Source: an uncultured Holdemania sp.
GTDB lineage: Bacteria > Bacillota_I > Bacilli_A > Erysipelotrichales > Erysipelotrichaceae
Reading direction: 5' to 3'
DNA: 56,445 bases
Assembly: GCA_904395815.1 (NCBI GenBank)
Contig: CAJFOC010000001.1
Coordinates: 1-56,445, forward strand
Shown here: in pieces, positions 39,850 through 48,436 of the stretch
Position numbering within the stretch: position 1 is the first letter of the stretch
How the letters are laid out: each line of letters begins with the position of its first letter
Notes under the pieces: generated by a model
Told to the model about the DNA's origin: nothing
Database searches by the model: none
What the model saw: only the letters and a program-made list of their open reading frames with translations
Position numbers and translations under genes: made by a program

Positions 39850-40024
39850 AGTCAATGCAGCTTATTTTGCCGGACGGCTGGACCAGCTTTCGTGGGATGA
39901 GGAGCTTTATTCGCAATGGCTGCAGGAAAATAACGCTTTATCGTCGTATTTGAGCAGCGTGGCGCAGGAAAAAACAGAAAATCAGACGGCTGCGCAATGG
40001 ATAGTTCCATCCCGAAAAGAATGA
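39842..40024 (+). pseudogene. out-of-frame C-terminal remainder of the phosphoesterase
   Basis: In the frame shifted by one base, an open stretch runs from the T8 tract to TGA at 40022-40024 with no stop. It encodes EVNAAYFAGRLDQLSWDEEL and then YSQWLQENNALSSYLSS, a helical end plausible for this protein. No start or ribosome binding site of its own is seen. It is either a true frameshift, a slippage site or a sequencing error. Confidence 0.75.
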
Positions 40025-40175
40025 ATTATGTTCGCGTAAACGTCAGGTATGATGTTTCCCCAGCGATTTGCTGAAGCTGATCATGATCTGCAGCGATGAT
40101 GTCTGCGTTGTTATTTCTTTAGTAATATTATAATAAACAGACGATTTGGGAAGTATTGGCCGTTCAGATGAAAAA

Positions 40176-40199
40176 GAACAGCCTTCTGTCAGCTGTTCG
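40176..40199 (-). terminator. terminator of the small minus-strand gene
   Basis: GAACAGC...GCTGTTC with a short loop, followed on the minus strand by T5. Confidence 0.85.
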
Positions 40200-40204
40200 A
40201 TGGA

Positions 40205-40468
40205 TTATTTGTGATGCCAGCGGTAGTATTCCTCATCCTTTTCCACACTGATCTCTTCACTTCCGCTTGGTTCGTACAGAAAGAGTTCCGTATCATGAAA
40301 CAGCTGCAGCCATTCTTTCTGAGACAGGGAATAACGGTATTGCAGACTCTGAACACGGATTCGTTGCTGCACCAGAGCAAAATACTGATATCCCGAAGGG
40401 GTTTCCGCCTGACAGATCGCTCCGTTTTTCATCCAGCTGAGCGCTTCCTGCGCCGACTGTGCTTTCAT
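40205..40468 (-). CDS. small hypothetical protein
   Basis: 87 aa: starts MKAQSAQEALSWMKNG and ends rich in Glu and aromatic residues (EEYYRWHHK). No membrane segment or signal is seen. A GGGAGAG sequence precedes the ATG, and the terminator that follows supports it as a real gene. No family recognised. An in-frame reading upstream runs through the GGDEF gene on the other strand and is not considered coding. Confidence 0.65.
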   Translation of the reverse strand: MKAQSAQEALSWMKNGAICQAETPSGYQYFALVQQRIRVQSLQYRYSLSQKEWLQLFHDTELFLYEPSGSEEISVEKDEEYYRWHHK

Positions 40469-40600
40469 GTCCGCTCTCTCCCTTCCTTCTGTTGTTCGAT
40501 TGTAGCGCAAAGACTGCGGGAAGTCCAGCAATAACAGATTCAAATCTTTTTTTTTACAACGAAAATGGTGTAAAATAGGATTTACTGGATGAGGTGGATT

Positions 40601-41611
40601 ATGCAGAATTTGAAAGACGCGGAGCAGTTTGTTCGTGGGATATGGCACAGCTATCTGGAAGAAAGCGATTATTCGCAGCTGGAATCTGTTTTTGATCCTC
40701 AGGTGACGATCATCGGTACCGGAGAACATGAAGTCAGTCGTAGTTTCGGTGAGTTTAAGCATAACATCATGAAGGAACGTGCTCAGCGAGTCACGACGTT
40801 TTCTATTCTTAACGAGTGGTATCATCTGACTTTTCTGGCCCCGGAGCTGGTTCTGGTTATGGGGGAAATCCACGCAAGGGAGAATTCCCAGCAGCCGTTG
40901 GTGTTTGAAAACCGATTTCGGGTGACCATGGTGCTGCGTTATCAGCTGAACGGATGGAAGATTCTGCATGTTCATCAATCCGTTCCGGATCCGGAGCAGG
41001 GCGAGGGTGAGTTCTTTCCGCACAGGATGATGGAGCAGCGTAACCGGCAACTGCAGCAGATGGTGGAAGATAAAACCCGGGCACTGGAGGAATCCAACCG
41101 GAAAATGCGTCAGCATCTGCGGCATGATTATCTGACCGGATTGCTGAATCGGAAAACGGTCGAGCAGCAGATTAGCTGTTTGCTGCAGGAAGGCTGGGAA
41201 GGCGTGCTGATCATGGCAGATATTGATGAATTCAAGAAGATCAACGATCAATATGGTCATCTTGTGGGAGATCAGGTTCTGGAATCGCTGGGAGCAGCGG
41301 TCAGCGAGCTGTTCGGCGTGGAACGAGCCGGCCGAATTGGCGGCGATGAGTTCCTCTTTATTCTGCCGCTGTCATATCGGGATGCGGCGCGATTGCAGGA
41401 ACTGGCCGGTCAGCTGAGAAAAATCTGGATTCACCGTCAGCGACAGCGGGGATTGCCGTGCGAGGCGACGCTCAGCATGGGGGCTTCGTTCTGTCCGCAG
41501 CATGGCAGGGATCTGCGTACGCTGTGGATTCGGGCAGACAAGGCATTGTATCAGGTCAAAACAGGAGGAAAAAACGGCCTGAAGATAGCGGAGGCGCAGG
41601 AGGAGAAATAA
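40601..41611 (+). CDS. diguanylate cyclase with N-terminal NTF2-like sensor domain
   Basis: About 336 aa. Residues ~1-125 resemble an NTF2/SnoaL-like fold (FVRGIWHSYLEESDYSQLES, VTIIGTGEHE, NGWKILHVHQSVP). A coiled coil follows (MMEQRNRQLQQMVEDKTRAL). The GGDEF domain begins HDYLTGLLNRKTVE, has MADIDEFKKINDQYGHLVGD and the intact active loop RIGGDEF. It should make c-di-GMP from GTP. An ATG at 40589 is also in frame. No phosphodiesterase gene is in the window. It is cytoplasmic, so the NTF2-like domain may bind a small molecule. Confidence 0.88.
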   Translation: MQNLKDAEQFVRGIWHSYLEESDYSQLESVFDPQVTIIGTGEHEVSRSFGEFKHNIMKERAQRVTTFSILNEWYHLTFLAPELVLVMGEIHARENSQQPLVFENRFRVTMVLRYQLNGWKILHVHQSVPDPEQGEGEFFPHRMMEQRNRQLQQMVEDKTRALEESNRKMRQHLRHDYLTGLLNRKTVEQQISCLLQEGWEGVLIMADIDEFKKINDQYGHLVGDQVLESLGAAVSELFGVERAGRIGGDEFLFILPLSYRDAARLQELAGQLRKIWIHRQRQRGLPCEATLSMGASFCPQHGRDLRTLWIRADKALYQVKTGGKNGLKIAEAQEEK

Positions 41612-41640
41612 GGAGTCTCACGGTTTTGGCGGAAAAGAAA

Positions 41641-41712
41641 AACCAGAAGCAGGAAGCGGCGGGTCAGATTCGACCGGCAGGATGGGGTTTTCCTGATTCC
41701 TGGTTTTTTTTT
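41641..41712 (+). terminator. terminator after the GGDEF gene
   Basis: AACCAGAAGCAGGAA pairs imperfectly with TTCCTGATTCCTGGTT, then T8. Confidence 0.75.
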
Positions 41713-41769
41713 GCGGTAAAGGGAAGACGGTCTGGCCGGTTCGGCATCTGTTCAGAAGAAAAGAGGGGT

Positions 41770-43110
41770 TTACAATTTTTCCCGGATGGAACGGGACGGC
41801 GTCTGCCGGCGTGAAAGAATGCGGGAAAAAAACAGGGCGAGGATGAAGGCGATGATAGCGATGGTGATCCAGCCAAGAGAAAAGGAAGCCAGCGGCAGAT
41901 GACGGATCAGCGGACTCAAAAGGGGAATCGAAATCCCCAGGGCATCCAGTTCGCCAAGAATACTGACCACGCCGGTGGCCAGAACGGTTATTGGATAAAC
42001 CAGCGGCTGATCGTGAATCAGCGGATCACACAGGCCAAGCAACGTCAATACCAGCGCCATCGGATAGATCATGTTGAGAATCGGCGTGGAAAAGGACAGA
42101 ATGGCGGACAGTCCGAAATTGGAGATGACAAAGGCAAATACTGTCAGGATCAGCAGCCATGTCCGATAGGAGATTTTCGGCGTCAATGAGGAAAAGAATT
42201 CGCTGCAGCTGCTCAGCAATCCCACGCAGGTTGTCGCGCAGGCCAGCAGGAAAATCACAACCATCAGAATCAGTCCGCCGTTGCCAAACAGGCTGACGAC
42301 AGCCAGAGACAAGGTCTGCGCTCCATTTTGCAGAACCGGCGTACTGGATAACTCCATGCCCAGCCATGTCAGCATGAAGTAAACGAGGGCCAGAATCGCT
42401 CCGGCAAGCAGCCCGGCTTTCATGCTGGTCCGGGAGACTTCCTGCTCATCCCGGATCCCCAGCGCCCGGATGTTCAGGGAAATGACGATGCCGAAATTGA
42501 GCGCCGCCAGCGCGTCCATCGTCTGATATCCTTCCAGAAATCCCTGCAGCAGCGGATGCTGGGCATAGACTGGCTGGGCAGGACCGGCGCTTCCCAGCGG
42601 ATGAGCCAGCATGGCGGCAAAAACGATCACGATCAGCAGCAGCAACAGCGGCGTCAGCATTTTGCCCAGCCGGTCAACCAGCTTGCCGGGATTGCGGGCC
42701 AGCATCCAGCAGACAAAGAAAAACAGTGCGGAAAAGAGGGCCAGCGCAAAAGAAGCAGGAAGCGTCTGCGGCAACAGCGGCAGGATGGCCATTTCAAACG
42801 GAACGGTTGCGGTGCGCGGAATGGCCAGCAGCGGACCGATGCACAGATAAATCAGAATGGCCAGCAGCAGACCAAGACGGGGATGCGCTTTGGCCGCCAG
42901 CTTGTCCAATCCGTGAAAACGGGTGACGGCCACAATTCCCAGAATCGGGAACCCCACCGCGGTGATCAGAAAGCCGATCAGAGCCAGCGGCGCCTGAGTG
43001 CCGGCATTCTGACCGAGAAAGGGTGGGAAAATCAGATTGCCGGCGCCAAAAAACATCGAGAACAACGTCAGACTGATCAGAATCAGATGACGCAAAGAAC
43101 AGGTTTTCAT
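41770..43110 (-). CDS. brnQ: branched-chain amino acid transport system carrier BrnQ
   Basis: 446 aa LIVCS-family cation-coupled symporter for Leu, Ile and Val, with 12 hydrophobic segments. The start LILISLTLFSMFFGAGNLIF and PPFLGQNAGTQA identify it. It is controlled by the T-box leader immediately upstream. Confidence 0.94.
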   Translation of the reverse strand: MKTCSLRHLILISLTLFSMFFGAGNLIFPPFLGQNAGTQAPLALIGFLITAVGFPILGIVAVTRFHGLDKLAAKAHPRLGLLLAILIYLCIGPLLAIPRTATVPFEMAILPLLPQTLPASFALALFSALFFFVCWMLARNPGKLVDRLGKMLTPLLLLLIVIVFAAMLAHPLGSAGPAQPVYAQHPLLQGFLEGYQTMDALAALNFGIVISLNIRALGIRDEQEVSRTSMKAGLLAGAILALVYFMLTWLGMELSSTPVLQNGAQTLSLAVVSLFGNGGLILMVVIFLLACATTCVGLLSSCSEFFSSLTPKISYRTWLLILTVFAFVISNFGLSAILSFSTPILNMIYPMALVLTLLGLCDPLIHDQPLVYPITVLATGVVSILGELDALGISIPLLSPLIRHLPLASFSLGWITIAIIAFILALFFSRILSRRQTPSRSIREKL

Positions 43111-43142
43111 CAGAGGTCTCCTTTCCTTCGATTACAGAAAAC

Positions 43143-43396
43143 AAAAAAGCCGCCCATAAAGGACGGCTTTCACCGCGGTACCACCTTGTTTCCGAAATGC
43201 CTTCGGCCCTTTTCCCGTCTGTCAACGGGCTGTGTCTTTAACGGGATCAGCGTCCGGCGCTTCCTACTGTCAGTTCAGAAGGCTTCTTCAAGAGGACTTC
43301 AGACGGAAGTCTGCCTGCCGGCTTGCACCTGACCCGGCTCTCTTTGAGGTTCAGAGGTTTCCGCTTACTTGTTCTTGTCATCGAATTGTTATCTTG
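43143..43396 (-). ncRNA. T-box leader of brnQ
   Basis: On the minus strand GGTGGTACCGCGG (43172-43186) is the T-box. It is followed by the terminator AAAGCCGTCC...GGGCGGCTTTTTT (43143-43170). Roughly 200 nt upstream forms the stem I region. Branched-chain amino acid specificity is expected from brnQ; GTC or CTC triplets near the stem I loop are candidates, but I cannot fix the specifier. Confidence 0.88.
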
Positions 43397-43424
43397 ATTA
43401 TAAAGGAGTTTACAGGAAAGTCAA
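43397..43424 (-). promoter_or_regulatory. promoter of the brnQ T-box transcript
   Basis: On the minus strand TTGACT, 16-nt spacer, TATAAT. It overlaps the last codon of the upstream PfkB gene. Confidence 0.8.
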
Positions 43425-44287
43425 TGCTTTTCCTCATCTTTCATTTCACGCAGCTGTACGATATCCTCACAAAGTGCTGCCGGCGTCTGAAGGACGAGAT
43501 GGGCCGCCTGCTGGGCCGGGGTGATGCTTTGCTCAGGCGTCAGACCCTGGTTTAATCCGTAAAGCAGGCCGGAACAGAAGGCATCACCGCAACCCAGCGG
43601 ATAGGCTCCTTCACCTGGCGCGGCAAACGGGTGAATGCCCTGGTTGTCGATCAGCAGAACCCCCTCTTTATCCAGGGTGATGATCAGCCAGGATAATCCT
43701 TTTTTCAGCAGGTCACGGGCAGCGTCCGCCATCGGACGGGATCCGGCAAAGGAGGCCATTTCCTGGCGGTTAACCACGATACCGGTGAAGCGGGACCACC
43801 AGCAATCGGCAGGAATCATGCCGCTGAAAATCCAGCGGGTATCCGGGGTCTGCGTCAGCAGCCGGCGCAGAAAGCCGTCGTCGGCCTGATCCGTGATGCC
43901 CCAGCGGCACTCTCTGAGCACGCAATAAGGAAGGTCGTCGTGCTGATCAAACAGGAACTCAGGACGGATGGAAGAGAAAAACATGCCCTGCGGATCCGCC
44001 TGAACATCGATGAACACCGGCGTATCCTGATCCACTACCGGACCATAGACAAACGCGGTTTTTTTCTGCAGTTCATTGATGATAGCCAATCCGGTCTCAT
44101 CGCGGCCAAACTTGCTGACAAAGTGGGTTTCCAGGCCCAGCGCCGCACAGTTCCAGGCGACATTGTGCATCGATCCGCCAAAGCTCATCGTGATCTGGGA
44201 TTTGTTGCAGCTTTCCATGACCAGCGATTGTCTGGGCTGAACGACCAGGTCCAGCATGGAGGTGCCGATCACCGCGATTCCTTTCAT
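43421..44287 (-). CDS. PfkB family carbohydrate/nucleoside kinase
   Basis: 288 aa. The N-terminus MKGIAVIGTSMLDLVVQP, TMSFGGSMHNVAWNCAALG (GG substrate motif) and the catalytic PLGCGDAFCSGLLYGL place it in the PfkB/ribokinase family; the substrate is not known. The start at 44287 follows GGAAGTGACGTC; a long in-frame extension upstream lacks a good site. It is not adjacent to other sugar genes. Confidence 0.88.
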   Translation of the reverse strand: MKGIAVIGTSMLDLVVQPRQSLVMESCNKSQITMSFGGSMHNVAWNCAALGLETHFVSKFGRDETGLAIINELQKKTAFVYGPVVDQDTPVFIDVQADPQGMFFSSIRPEFLFDQHDDLPYCVLRECRWGITDQADDGFLRRLLTQTPDTRWIFSGMIPADCWWSRFTGIVVNRQEMASFAGSRPMADAARDLLKKGLSWLIITLDKEGVLLIDNQGIHPFAAPGEGAYPLGCGDAFCSGLLYGLNQGLTPEQSITPAQQAAHLVLQTPAALCEDIVQLREMKDEEKH

Positions 44288-44383
44288 GACGTCACTTCCT
44301 TCCTCACTGACATCATCATACCAGAAACCTTTCGGAAAGAAAACCAACGTCATGAAGATGACAGGAGAAAAGAGCGCCGGAGA

Positions 44384-44392
44384 TGATATAAT
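44384..44392 (+). promoter_or_regulatory. extended -10 promoter for ispF
   Basis: TGATATAAT, 23 nt ahead of the start; no clear -35. Confidence 0.55.
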
Positions 44393-44414
44393 GAAGTCAG
44401 AAAGAGGTGAGCGC

Positions 44415-44903
44415 ATGTTCAGAATCGGACAATCAAGCGACATTCACCGGCTGACAGAAGGCCGCCGGCTTGTGTTGGGAGGTGTCGACATTGCCCATGA
44501 AAAAGGGCTGCTGGGGCATTCGGATGCCGACGCGCTGGTGCATGCCGTCGCTGAGGCGGTGCTGGGCGCTTTGGGACTGGGCGATCTGGGACGGCATTTT
44601 CCGGATACGGATCCGCGTTTTGAGGGGGTCAGTTCTCTGACTCTGCTTTCACAGACGGCACAGATGATGCGACAGAGTGGATATCGCATCGGCAACGTGG
44701 ATGCCCTGATCATGATTGAACGGCCCAAAATGGCGCCTTATATCGCACAGATGAAAAACAATCTGGCGCAGGTGCTGGATTGCGATCCGCAACAGATCAA
44801 CGTCAAGGCTACCCGCGGCGAAGGACTGGGGTTTGTCGGACGGGAAGAAGGCGTACTGGCGCAGGCGGTGGTGCTGCTGGAAAAAACGGAGGAACAGGAA
44901 TGA
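44415..44903 (+). CDS. ispF: 2-C-methyl-D-erythritol 2,4-cyclodiphosphate synthase
   Basis: 162 aa IspF of the non-mevalonate isoprenoid pathway. The IGQSSDIHRL metal site (Asp9, His11), the LGGVDIAHEKGLLGHSDADAL stretch, DLGRHFPDTDPRF and KATRGEGLGFVGREEG are diagnostic. It overlaps the sulfatase by ATGA. No other pathway genes are near. Confidence 0.95.
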   Translation: MFRIGQSSDIHRLTEGRRLVLGGVDIAHEKGLLGHSDADALVHAVAEAVLGALGLGDLGRHFPDTDPRFEGVSSLTLLSQTAQMMRQSGYRIGNVDALIMIERPKMAPYIAQMKNNLAQVLDCDPQQINVKATRGEGLGFVGREEGVLAQAVVLLEKTEEQE

Positions 44904-46270
44904 TGGAACAGAAAAGACCCAATATTGTTTTTTACTTTACCGATCAACAGCGTTGGGACACGCTGGGTTGTTATGGCCAGCCGCTGGAAATTTCGCCGGT
45001 GCTGGATGAACTGGCCAGTCAGGGCGTGCTGTTTGAAGAAGCGTTTACGGCACAGCCGGTGTGCGGACCTTGCCGTTCGCTGTTTCAGACGGGCCTGTAT
45101 CCGACCCAGACCGGATGTTTCCGCAACAACATCGCGCTGCCGCCCGATGTCAAAACGCTGGCCAACTGGTTTGAGGAAAACGGTTATGAAACCGGCTATG
45201 TCGGGAAGTGGCATCTGGCCAGCAGCGGAGAACTGGAAAAGAAGCCGCAGATCGATTATACGGTGAGCGCCATTCCGCCGGAAAGAAGGGGCGGCTACAG
45301 CGGTTTCTGGCGGGCGGCCGATGTGCTGGAATTCACTTCTCATGGGTATGGCGGCTATGTCTTTGATGAAAACATGCAGAAGCATGAGTTTGACGGATAC
45401 CGTGTCGACTGCATCACTGATTTTGCGCTGGAGTTTCTGGACCAGAGGACGGAGGACAAACCGTTTTTTCTGACGATTTCGCATATTGAGCCGCATCATC
45501 AGAATGACCGGCACTGTTTCGAAGGACCGCATGGCAGCCGTCAGCGGTTTGCGGATTTCGTGCTGCCGGCGGATCTGGCGGCGCTGCCGGGCGATGCGGC
45601 GCAGATGTATCCGGATTATCTGGGATGCTGCCGGGCGCTGGATGACAATCTGGGCCGGGTGATCGAGAAGCTGAAGGAAAAGGGACTGATGGAAAACACG
45701 GTCATCGTCTTTGCCTCAGATCATGGCTGTCATTTCCGTACCCGCAATCATGACGAACATCTCAACGGATACGATGACTACAAGCGATCCTGCCATGATT
45801 CCAGCCTGCACGTTCCGCTGGTCATCGCCGGGCCTGGATTTGAAGGCGGTAAGCGGATCCGTGAGCTGGTCAGCACCGCTTCGCTGCCGAAAACACTGCT
45901 GGCCATTGCCGGCATCGAGGTTGGTGATCAGATGATCGGCGAAGATCTGCGCCAGGTAGTGCAGTCGCGGCGAAAAGACCGGCCTAACCGTGTTTTTGCC
46001 CAGATTTCAGAAAGCCGGGTAGGACGGTGCATCCGTACGGAAGAGTATCTGTACAGCGTAGTGGCGCCGGGGAAACATGGCGGCGAAGTCATGGACAGCG
46101 ATCTGTATGAGGATGATTTCCTGTATGATCTGAAAAAGGATCCGGCAGAGCTCAATAATCTGATTCATGATCCGGCCTATCAGTCAATCAAGGAAGATCT
46201 GCGCCGTCAGCTGATTGAAGAGATGGTTCAGGCGAAAGAGAAGGCGCCGACGATCCGTGACGCTCAGTAA
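44900..46270 (+). CDS. sulfatase (arylsulfatase/alkaline phosphatase superfamily)
   Basis: 456 aa. NIVFYFTDQQRWDTLGCYG supplies metal Asp residues. The sulfatase signature is VCGPCRSLFQTGLYP, a CxPxR motif with Cys55 as the predicted formylglycine precursor. KWHLA, FFLTISHIEPHHQ and FASDHGCHF complete the active site. No signal peptide is seen, so it is cytoplasmic, acting on sugars after uptake. No anaerobic sulfatase-maturating enzyme is in the window. Confidence 0.9.
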   Translation: MMEQKRPNIVFYFTDQQRWDTLGCYGQPLEISPVLDELASQGVLFEEAFTAQPVCGPCRSLFQTGLYPTQTGCFRNNIALPPDVKTLANWFEENGYETGYVGKWHLASSGELEKKPQIDYTVSAIPPERRGGYSGFWRAADVLEFTSHGYGGYVFDENMQKHEFDGYRVDCITDFALEFLDQRTEDKPFFLTISHIEPHHQNDRHCFEGPHGSRQRFADFVLPADLAALPGDAAQMYPDYLGCCRALDDNLGRVIEKLKEKGLMENTVIVFASDHGCHFRTRNHDEHLNGYDDYKRSCHDSSLHVPLVIAGPGFEGGKRIRELVSTASLPKTLLAIAGIEVGDQMIGEDLRQVVQSRRKDRPNRVFAQISESRVGRCIRTEEYLYSVVAPGKHGGEVMDSDLYEDDFLYDLKKDPAELNNLIHDPAYQSIKEDLRRQLIEEMVQAKEKAPTIRDAQ

Positions 46271-47219
46271 AAAGACAGAAGCGGGGGTACGGGGGCGGTT
46301 TGCGCCCAGTCCCAGCGGCCGAATGCATCTTGGCAATGCCGCGGCCGCACTGTTAAGCTGGCTGTCCGTACGCAGCCGGCAGGGAACGTTTGTACTGCGG
46401 ATGGAAGATCTGGATCCTCAGCGCAGCCACAAGTCGTTTGCCAGTCAGATTCTGGATGATCTGGACTGGCTGGGATTGCGGTGGGATGAAGGACCGGATA
46501 AGCCAGGCCCCTGCGGTCCCTACCGGCAAAGCGAGCGGGCGGCGCTGTATCGTCAGCAGCTGAACAGGCTGAAAGAGCAGGGACTGATCTATCCGTGTTT
46601 CTGCAGCCGTGCGGATCTGCACAGCGCAGAGGCGCCGCATGGGACGGATGGAGAACTGCGCTATGGGGGACGCTGCCGCCACTTGACGGAAGGGCAGCGA
46701 AACCAGCTTGAACAGCAGCGCCCCGCGGCGTTACGGGTTATGACGGATGAGCGGCTGATCTGTTTTGAGGATGGCCTGCAGGGACGGTTCTGCCGCCGGC
46801 TGAGCGAACAATGCGGCGATTTCATCGTCTGCCGTTCGGATGGGGTGGTGGCCTATCAGCTGGCGGTCGTAGTGGATGACGCGCTGATGGGGATCAATGA
46901 AGTCGTGCGGGGAGGGGACTTGCTGAGCTCCACGCCAAGACAGATTTATCTGTATCAGCAGCTTGGCTTTAAGCCGCCGCGCTTTGTTCATATCCCGCTG
47001 CTGGTCAACGCGCAGGGGCAAAGACTGAGCAAGCGCGATCATGCGCTGGATCTGGGTGAGCTGCGGCAGCGGTATACGGCAAGAGAACTGCTGGGACATC
47101 TGGCTGCCTTGCTGGGCATGATTGAACAGCCGGCCCCGGTGAGCGCCGAAGAACTGATTCCGCTGTTTGACTGGAATCGGATTCGACGGCAGGTGTGTAC
47201 AGTGCCGGATTCTTTATAA
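46257..47219 (+). CDS. gluQ: glutamyl-Q tRNA(Asp) synthetase
   Basis: 320 aa truncated glutamyl-tRNA synthetase that glutamylates queuosine in tRNA-Asp. It has GRFAPSPSGRMHLGNAAAAL (HIGH region), a zinc-binding cysteine set (CFCSRADLH ... RYGGRC), QLAVVVDDALMGINEVVRGG and the LSKRDHALDL KMSK variant. No anticodon-binding domain, as expected. The start is ambiguous: GTG at 46257 overlapping the sulfatase end is preferred. Confidence 0.9.
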   Translation: MTLSKKTEAGVRGRFAPSPSGRMHLGNAAAALLSWLSVRSRQGTFVLRMEDLDPQRSHKSFASQILDDLDWLGLRWDEGPDKPGPCGPYRQSERAALYRQQLNRLKEQGLIYPCFCSRADLHSAEAPHGTDGELRYGGRCRHLTEGQRNQLEQQRPAALRVMTDERLICFEDGLQGRFCRRLSEQCGDFIVCRSDGVVAYQLAVVVDDALMGINEVVRGGDLLSSTPRQIYLYQQLGFKPPRFVHIPLLVNAQGQRLSKRDHALDLGELRQRYTARELLGHLAALLGMIEQPAPVSAEELIPLFDWNRIRRQVCTVPDSL

Positions 47220-47263
47220 CAGGCAAACAGCGAGGAAGAATTCGGTAATTCAGTTCGGAACAA

Positions 47264-47341
47264 TGAAAAAAGAATCCCCGAAACAGACCGGACGCAAAGC
47301 GGCGCGGCCGCTTTGTGGTACCGGTGGGGATTCTTTTTTTG
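47264..47341. terminator. large bidirectional terminator hairpin
   Basis: AAGAATCCCC/GGGGATTCTT outer arms (47271-47280, 47327-47336) enclose an inner CAAAGCGGC/GCCGCTTTG stem. A-run and T-run flank it, so it can work on both strands. The ~190 bases from 47342 to 47533 show nothing further that I can support. Confidence 0.8.
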
Positions 47342-47533
47342 TGCTGACGGGGAAATTCCGGACGGGGGGGGAAAATTAGCGGAAACGATGTTCACCCTGA
47401 AAGGAAGTCAGATGGAACTCCGTCAGAATCTGCTGGTAAGCGGACCAGTGCGAAGCGGGAATGCGACGTCTGAGCAGCTGTCCTCCTGCACTGTGAAAGA
47501 TCATGAGCAGGGGATGGCGATCCTCGTCCTTTT

Positions 47534-48307
47534 TTACAGCGAGCAGATCAGGACAAATCCCAGCAGAAATCCCGCCAGCTGAAACAGCATGGGACGGCGT
47601 CCCTGATTCATCAGCGTGACCTGCGGCAGAATTTCGTAATAGGTGACATACAGCATGCAGCCGGCGGCCAGCGCCAGGGTGAAGCCGATAAACACCGGGC
47701 TGATTGAACCCAGCAAGACGCCAAAGATCCCGCCGATCAGTGTCGGCAATCCGCTCATCGCGGTCAGTAACAGCGCCTTGGGACGGGACAGGCCGCCGCT
47801 GCGTAATGGAACGATCATGCCCATCCCTTCCGGAAGATTGTGCATGGCCAGAAGAACGGCCATCATGATGCCGCTGTCCAGATCGTGCAGGGTGCTGGAA
47901 CCGACAGCCATCCCTTCCGGGAAGTTGTGCAGCGCAACGGAGCCGATCATCATCATTCCCAGAACCATCATGTTTTTCTGCCGGGAATGCGTCAGGGCGC
48001 GCTGATGGTGATGCAGATCGTCCAGCTGATCCGGATGGTTTTCACCATGATGGTGAAACAGCCGATCAAACTGCAGCAGCAGGCAGACTCCCAGAGCGCA
48101 GCCGGCAACGGTGATCGGCATTCCCGCTTCTTCCAGCGCTTCCGGAAGCAAGTCAAAACAGATCATGCTGATCATCATTCCGGCTGAAAAGGCCAGCAGG
48201 GAACTTAAAGAACGCGAGGAATCGGGATTGACCTTCAAGCCCAGCAGTCCGCCGGCCAGCGTTCCCACAACTCCGGCGAAAAAAGTAAGCAATACCGCGT
48301 TATTCAT
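47534..48307 (-). CDS. ZIP family metal transporter
   Basis: 257 aa, eight hydrophobic segments. A His-rich loop (FHHHGENHPDQLDDLHHHQR) lies between helices, and HNFPEG and HNLPEG are the signature of ZupT/GufA-type Zn or Fe importers. Confidence 0.92.
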   Translation of the reverse strand: MNNAVLLTFFAGVVGTLAGGLLGLKVNPDSSRSLSSLLAFSAGMMISMICFDLLPEALEEAGMPITVAGCALGVCLLLQFDRLFHHHGENHPDQLDDLHHHQRALTHSRQKNMMVLGMMMIGSVALHNFPEGMAVGSSTLHDLDSGIMMAVLLAMHNLPEGMGMIVPLRSGGLSRPKALLLTAMSGLPTLIGGIFGVLLGSISPVFIGFTLALAAGCMLYVTYYEILPQVTLMNQGRRPMLFQLAGFLLGFVLICSL

Positions 48308-48371
48308 TCAGGAAATTCTCCTTTCCGGATTCGGAATTATTATATCAAAGTTGTCAACCCCGCTTTTGAAA

Positions 48372-48400
48372 TTGACATCGCCGGTGAAGTTGATTACGAT
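48372..48400 (+). promoter_or_regulatory. promoter of xpt
   Basis: TTGACA, 17-nt spacer, TACGAT. The leader is only about 36 nt. Confidence 0.7.
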
Positions 48401-48436
48401 TAGCACAACAGGGAAGAAGGAAGAGAGGAAAACAAG

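Noticed and set aside
40469-41260. Upstream extension of the small minus-strand gene
   Set aside because: It runs opposite to the GGDEF gene; only the last 87 codons have a start site and terminator of their own.
47342-47533. Short open frame after gluQRS
   Set aside because: No ribosome binding site and no family likeness; it spans the end of a terminator.
48301-48436. Purine riboswitch upstream of xpt
   Set aside because: The promoter leaves only about 36 nt of leader, too short for an aptamer.
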